Virus record (IMG/VR): IMGVR_UViG_3300005095_000069
Location: 1 to 43,918 of that record
Strand: one strand, 5' to 3'
DNA: 43,918 nucleotides
Source: a virus
Shown: positions 40,323-43,918 of the stretch, one piece after another
How the letters are laid out: each line of letters begins with the position of its first letter
Position numbering within the stretch: the first letter of the stretch is position 1
The notes under the pieces: model-generated
Seen by the model: only the letters and a program-made list of their open reading frames with translations
The model's database searches: none
What the model was told of the DNA's origin: nothing
Translations under genes and position numbers: made by a program

Positions 40323-41990
40323 TTAGTGTAATTTAGTGAAATCTCTAGGCTTAATTTTTGTATCAAAAAATAGATATTGAGCAAGGTAACGAAGTGACGC
40401 CGCACGGTCTGAATTTATATCATGAACATCTGTATCAAGATAAACTTGTAACTGTTTATCATATCGTCGTCTATAATTTTGTATCCCTACAAGCAAATTT
40501 AAATTAGGATTACAAAACATTATATTTATAAAGTCTCTAGCTACTTGTATAGATGTAGAAAATTTAAGAAGTTCTGGAAGAGGGGATACTGGTAAGCCTT
40601 TATCCATCATAATCTCGGCAGCTGAACGTCCTGTTGTAAAGTCATGAGAAAATGCGTCATGGGGTAGTATAATAGCTCTATAGTTAGGAAAAAACTCTTT
40701 TTTAGTTAATGGACATCTTGCTTTATATATTACCTCTATAAAATGTTCCACTCCTAAAGTATCATTAGACTCATACTCCCATAAAATATGAGGTCTTAGT
40801 TCAGTTGAACCATCAGGTAGAGTTGTAGGCTTAACTTGAGCAAAATACATAACTGTATAGTCTTTAGCTCCTATATCAAAAGAAACATACACAGGATAAG
40901 CAGGGTCGTACGGTAGAGGTTGTAATCTATACCTTTCCCTCATCAAAAGAGCATATTGAGATTTAAAAAATGTACCATGAAGAGGTAAATTAAAAGCAGA
41001 ATCAGGAGAATATGGATACTCTTGATTCATATAATCTGATAGTTCATCTAACTTAGCTGCAGCCCAATTTTTTTGATATTGAGTGAGCTTGTACTGACCT
41101 TGTGTCATAATATTTTTAGGAAGTGGATTGAAATTATCAGCTTTATATAAATATGAAAGTATATTACCAAAATTATCAAGTTTAGGATATATCAAGTATT
41201 GTCTATTAATAAATATTCCATCTGCGTCTTTATAATTAAAAAACTCTTCTACAGTATCAAAATAGTCAAGAGCTTCTTGAGAGGGCTCATAATGATACTG
41301 TAAATTACAATCAGGGTCAATAACCCATGATAAAAATATAGGATAGAAATCAAGAGGTGTTAACTGTTGTTTTAATTTGAGTGTTGTGTTTTTTCTAGCT
41401 GTAGCAGTTTTCCACATCTCATAAAACATTCCTTGAGCTCCCTCTGCTGTAGATTCAATAGAAACAATATTATTAGTAGCTACTGCTTGTAATGCTCCTG
41501 TTTTTATCTCCTTAGCTTTTTCAGGATAAACTTTAGCTATCTTAGCAAGTTCTGATATATGAAATCGTTGTAGAGTATCACCTCTAAAGTTGCCAATACG
41601 AAGAGAAGACCCATTAGTAAAAGTAACACCCTCTTGAGCTGAAGCTGATTTTATATTAATATTAAGCAAAGTTTTTATATCAGGGTCTAGCCTCTCATAA
41701 GCAAACATAGCTTTATTATATAATTTTTTAGCTTCTACTTTACCATAGGACTGAATACCAGCTTGATAATTAGGAATCATTAAACAAGCGTCTAAAGCGT
41801 CAATAACTTTCTTAGTTGATATACCTTGTTGTCTTGATTTTAATGTAATCTCTCTAGGGTGCTTAACTGAATCTACAATCCTTTGAGCAAAATTAAGATT
41901 AAATAAATTAGTCTGCCCTTGTTTATCTGTAATATAATATAAATTATTTAACCTCCAAAAGCGATTAGATAATAATTGATTTATACTCAC
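40323..41990 (-). CDS. Terminase large subunit
   Basis: This 555-residue packaging motor has an N-terminal ATPase with a Walker A-like SRQQGIST (52-59), a Walker B-like RFHISELA (142-149) and a coupling STAEGAQGMFYEMW (from 180). The C-terminal nuclease shows VYVSFDIGAKDYT (D372, D377), then an ENCOUNTER-type hydrophobic WEYES segment. It cuts and packages concatemer DNA. It overlaps the start of the small-subunit gene by four bases. The missing classical GxxxxGK(T/S) is normal for this motor family. Confidence is high. Confidence 0.9.
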   Translation of the reverse strand: MSINQLLSNRFWRLNNLYYITDKQGQTNLFNLNFAQRIVDSVKHPREITLKSRQQGISTKKVIDALDACLMIPNYQAGIQSYGKVEAKKLYNKAMFAYERLDPDIKTLLNINIKSASAQEGVTFTNGSSLRIGNFRGDTLQRFHISELAKIAKVYPEKAKEIKTGALQAVATNNIVSIESTAEGAQGMFYEMWKTATARKNTTLKLKQQLTPLDFYPIFLSWVIDPDCNLQYHYEPSQEALDYFDTVEEFFNYKDADGIFINRQYLIYPKLDNFGNILSYLYKADNFNPLPKNIMTQGQYKLTQYQKNWAAAKLDELSDYMNQEYPYSPDSAFNLPLHGTFFKSQYALLMRERYRLQPLPYDPAYPVYVSFDIGAKDYTVMYFAQVKPTTLPDGSTELRPHILWEYESNDTLGVEHFIEVIYKARCPLTKKEFFPNYRAIILPHDAFSHDFTTGRSAAEIMMDKGLPVSPLPELLKFSTSIQVARDFINIMFCNPNLNLLVGIQNYRRRYDKQLQVYLDTDVHDINSDRAASLRYLAQYLFFDTKIKPRDFTKLH

Positions 41991-42262
41991 TCTGGTATAA
42001 CCTCTATATCAATAAAATTAGTTTTATCTAGAGAAGGTAAAGAGTTGTGATTTTTAATATCGTACTTTAATCTCAAAGACTGTAATGTATCTTCTAAAGA
42101 AGTAGCAGTCTTAGAGTCTAAATTAGCCTTCTCTATCTTTAAAGCTGTAGTAGTTAATAAGTCTACATCTTTTATATCAAGATAAGCTAAATTATCATCT
42201 TTAAATTGCTCCCTAATAAATGATAATGCTTGTTTTTTAATAAATTCAATATCTTTTTCCAT
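41987..42262 (-). CDS. Possible terminase small subunit (91 aa)
   Basis: This 91-residue, mostly helical protein stands directly upstream of the large subunit and overlaps it by four bases, the usual place of the small, DNA-recognising subunit. No clear helix-turn-helix is visible, and it is short for the family. No good ribosome site precedes the ATG at 42262, so initiation may be weak. It is the first gene of the leftward arm. Confidence 0.55.
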   Translation of the reverse strand: MEKDIEFIKKQALSFIREQFKDDNLAYLDIKDVDLLTTTALKIEKANLDSKTATSLEDTLQSLRLKYDIKNHNSLPSLDKTNFIDIEVIPE

Positions 42263-42348
42263 ATCAAAATAATAACAAAATTAAATTAAAGAGTCAACTT
42301 ATTTAAGAAGTGTTTAAGTTTCTAGTTCTTAAAAAAGCTAAATAACTC
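42263..42348 (-). other. Leader of the late arm
   Basis: This is an A/T-rich leader without a gene. It contains TTTAAGAAG-like text near 42303 but no purine-rich ribosome site just before the terminase small-subunit ATG. Confidence 0.5.
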
Positions 42349-42482
42349 TTAATTATTCTTTATCGTAATAAATAGTAACTTGAGTAAAATAGAAAAAAGT
42401 ACTTATAATAACTTAAAATATAAGAGTGTAAAAATAAAACATTAGAAATTTTTTATTGATTATTACGATAAAGAATAATTAA
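42349..42482. promoter_or_regulatory. 23-bp inverted repeat pair framing the late promoter
   Basis: The arms 42349-42371 and 42460-42482 are perfect 23-base reverse complements, containing the same TATTCTTTATCGTAAT core as 201-216/327-342. Arm centres are 111 bp apart. A short extension past the core (AAATAGTAA) is also shared with the left element. The likely late promoter lies between the arms. Confidence 0.75.
42402..42432 (-). promoter_or_regulatory. Candidate late promoter
   Basis: TTTACA (42432-42427) and TATAAG (42407-42402) lie on the - strand, 19 bases apart. TTTACAC aligns with TTGACAC of the 252-280 promoter, and the downstream sequence (TTACTATTTATTACGAT) is shared. It would drive terminase and virion genes. 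The wide spacer and the weak -10 lower the certainty. Confidence 0.5.
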
Positions 42483-42521
42483 ATATTTTGTTAAACTAAT
42501 TTAAAACTATCTAAGAGCTAC

Positions 42522-42624
42522 TTAAAAGTTATTTTTTAAATAAATCTTAATTTAAGATTAATTTAAGATTTAAGATTCATTTAAGATTTAGCTTTTTAAA
42601 AGTTATTTTTTAAATGAATCTTAA
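42522..42624. repeat. 29-bp direct repeat and TTTAAGATT cluster
   Basis: Bases 42522-42550 recur at 42596-42624 with one mismatch (28 of 29). Between them are several TTTAAGATT/AATCTTAAA motifs. This could be a set of protein-binding sites or an origin segment. Confidence 0.8.
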
Positions 42625-42658
42625 AAAATTAATTTAGTTTTTATAAGTTAAATTAGAG

Positions 42659-42823
42659 AATAATTAAAATCTGAAAGAGATATTATATAGTCTTAATTGG
42701 AATAATTAAAATCTGAAAGAGATATTATTTGGAATAATTGGAATAATTAAAATCTGAAAGAGATATTATATAGTCTTAATTGGAATAATTAAAATCTGAA
42801 AGAGATATTATATAGTCTTAATT
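42659..42823. repeat. 42-bp tandem repeat, three long copies and one truncated
   Basis: Copies begin at 42659 (42 bases), 42701 (32 bases, truncated), 42742 (42 bases) and 42784 (40 bases). Each long copy carries ATTATATAGTC, i.e. TATAAT on the - strand; the core is AATTAAAATCTGAAAGAGAT. A short extra AATAATTGG lies after the truncated copy. Possible roles are iterons of a replication origin or tandem weak leftward promoters. Confidence 0.85.
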
Positions 42824-42935
42824 TTACATTCACTAAGCCCCAAACCTTGACACTACCCCTTACATTTTTATGTAAATAATATTAGCTCTTCCTGTTCAAC
42901 TACTTAACAAAAATATATATATATATATATTAAAA
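42824..42935. other. Gene-free junction with local GC-rich patch and AT dinucleotide run
   Basis: The interval from 42829 to 42862 is locally richer in C (CTAAGCCCCAAACC). A TTGACA box lies at 42847-42852 on the + strand but no good -10 follows. An (AT)9 run lies at about 42913-42930. The first GCTCTTC outside the main array is near 42886. Confidence 0.5.
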
Positions 42936-43918
42936 GTTTTTCAGGTCCTTAACTTTTTATTTCAAACTTATTTCAAACTTCCTATCAAAAAGAGATTACT
43001 TCTAACTTACTTCTAACTTACTTCTAACTTATTTCAAACTTATTTCAAACTTCCTATCAAAAAGAGATTACTTCTAACTTACTTCCTATCAAAAAGAGAT
43101 TACTTCTAACTTACTTCAAACTTACTTCAAACTTCCTATCAAAAAGAGATTACTTCTAACTTACTTCAAACTTACTTCAAACTTCCTATCAAAAAGAGAT
43201 TACTTCTAACTTACTTCCTATCAAAAAGAGATTACTTCCTTAGCTCTTGGAGCTTTTTCCTTAACTCTTCTTTAGCTCTTCCTATCAAAAAGAGATTACT
43301 TCCTTAGCTCTTCTTTAGCTCTTCCTTAGCTCTTGGAGCTTTTTCCTTAACTCTTCTTTAGCTCTTCTTTAGCTCTTCCTTAGCTCTTCTTTAGCTCTTC
43401 CTATCAAAAAGAGATTACTTCCTTAGCTCTTCCCTTCCTTAGCTCTTCCTTAGCTCTTCTTTAGCTCTTCCTATCAAAAAGAGATTACTTCCTTAGCTCT
43501 TCCTATCAAAAAGAGATTACTTCTTTAGCTCTTCCTTAACTCTTGGAGCTTCTTCCTATCAAAAAGAGAGCTTCTTCCTGTTCAACTTCCTATCAAAAAG
43601 AGAGCTTCTTCCTTAACTCTTCCTATCAAAAAGAGATTACTTCCTTAGCTCTTCTTTAACTCTTCCTTAGCTCTTCTTTAGCTCTTCTTTAGCTCTTCTT
43701 TAGCTCTTCTTTAGCTCTTCTTTAGCTCTTCTTTAGCTCTTCCTTAGCTCTTCCTTAACTCTTCTTTAGCTCTTCCTTAACTCTTCTTTAGCTCTTCCTT
43801 AGCTCTTCTTTAGCTCTTCCTTAGCTCTTCCTTAACTCTTCTTTAGCTCTTCTTTAGCTCTTCCTTAGCTCTTCTTTAGCTCTTCCTATCAAAAAGAGAT
43901 TACTTCCTTAGCTCTTCC
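42936..43918. repeat. Main hierarchical tandem array
   Basis: About 980 bases are built from 11-base units: TTACTTCTAAC, TTATTTCAAAC and TTACTTCAAAC in the first 270 bases, then TTAGCTCTTCT, TTAGCTCTTCC and TTAACTCTTCC. About 14 longer 21-22 base units starting TATCAAAAAGAGA are interspersed. Variants include CTTGGAGCTTTTTCC and CTGTTCAAC. The + strand is strongly pyrimidine-rich. GCTCTTC appears dozens of times in one orientation only. A-tracts (AAAAA) recur at spacings near multiples of 10.5-11. CTCTT and AAGAG around TATCAAA can form short hairpins. All frames contain stops. The array continues at 1-180. Confidence 0.95.
43829..43918. repeat. 90-bp exact direct terminal repeat (right copy)
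   Basis: This copy is identical to bases 1-90. It is the basis for treating the window as a closed or terminally redundant genome. Confidence 0.85.

Noticed and set aside
42847-42880. Rightward promoter at the + strand TTGACA
   Set aside because: No acceptable -10 box at 16-18 bases; the nearest AT-rich text is about 20 bases away.
42936-43918. CRISPR array
   Set aside because: Repeats are short, contiguous and hierarchical, without unique spacers of constant length, and no cas1/cas2 is near.
1-43918. Single-subunit RNA polymerase or integrase
   Set aside because: None of the large proteins shows the motifs of either; all large frames are assigned to replication, packaging, structure or lysis, or are low-complexity virion proteins.
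1-43918. tRNA genes
   Set aside because: No cloverleaf with GTTC-A-A type T-arm was seen by eye in the gaps; a covariance search would be needed to rule them out.

Overview
The window looks like one complete, or nearly complete, genome of a short-tailed (podovirus-type) double-stranded DNA phage. The first 90 bases recur exactly as the last 90 (43829-43918), as expected for a direct terminal repeat or for a circularly overlapping contig. The DNA is very AT-rich, all but one of the chosen starts are ATG, ribosome sites are AAAGGA/AAGGAG and -10 boxes are TATAAT with poor -35 boxes. A two-component spanin pair points to a Gram-negative host. A low-GC Gram-negative such as a Campylobacterota member fits best, but this is inference. 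No integrase, tRNA or phage RNA polymerase was seen, so the phage probably depends on host RNA polymerase and looks strictly lytic.

Rightward arm (775-14601, + strand): early and replication genes. They include a Prim-Pol/SF3 helicase primase, a T7 gp2.5-like single-strand-binding protein, a family A DNA polymerase with proofreading domain, a RecB/Cas4-type PD-(D/E)XK nuclease with four cysteines, an XRE-type regulator, a VRR-NUC nuclease, a small SF2 helicase, a YkgJ-type cysteine-cluster protein, a DUF3310 protein, and a terminal zinc-ribbon plus Myb/SANT-like protein that could be a late regulator. Several intergenic gaps hold long perfect hairpins.

Leftward arm (42262 down to 14598, - strand): packaging and virion genes. 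In transcription order: terminase small and large subunits, scaffold, N4-gp56-type capsid protein, a possible decoration protein, head-tail adaptor, a large set of tail-fibre/adhesin proteins including one with eight repeats, then lysis genes (holin candidates, lytic transglycosylase, overlapping spanins), a free-standing HNH nuclease, a Tad2-like (DUF2829) protein, a gp12/gp10-like nozzle protein, then ejection proteins resembling the T7 gp14-gp15-gp16 set with a P22-type portal gene inserted between the second and third. The last protein (1290 aa) carries an HExxH metallopeptidase motif and a complete T4-lysozyme-type domain. The two arms converge at 14.6 kb with overlapping stop codons.

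Control region: 42263-43918 joined to 1-774 is about 2.4 kb without genes and separates the divergent early and late arms. It holds a large tandem array built of 11-base and 21/22-base units (42936-43918 and 1-180), a 42-bp repeat set, and at both ends a related leftward promoter framed by perfect inverted repeats. It is the most unusual part of the window and the best candidate for the replication, packaging and promoter-control region.
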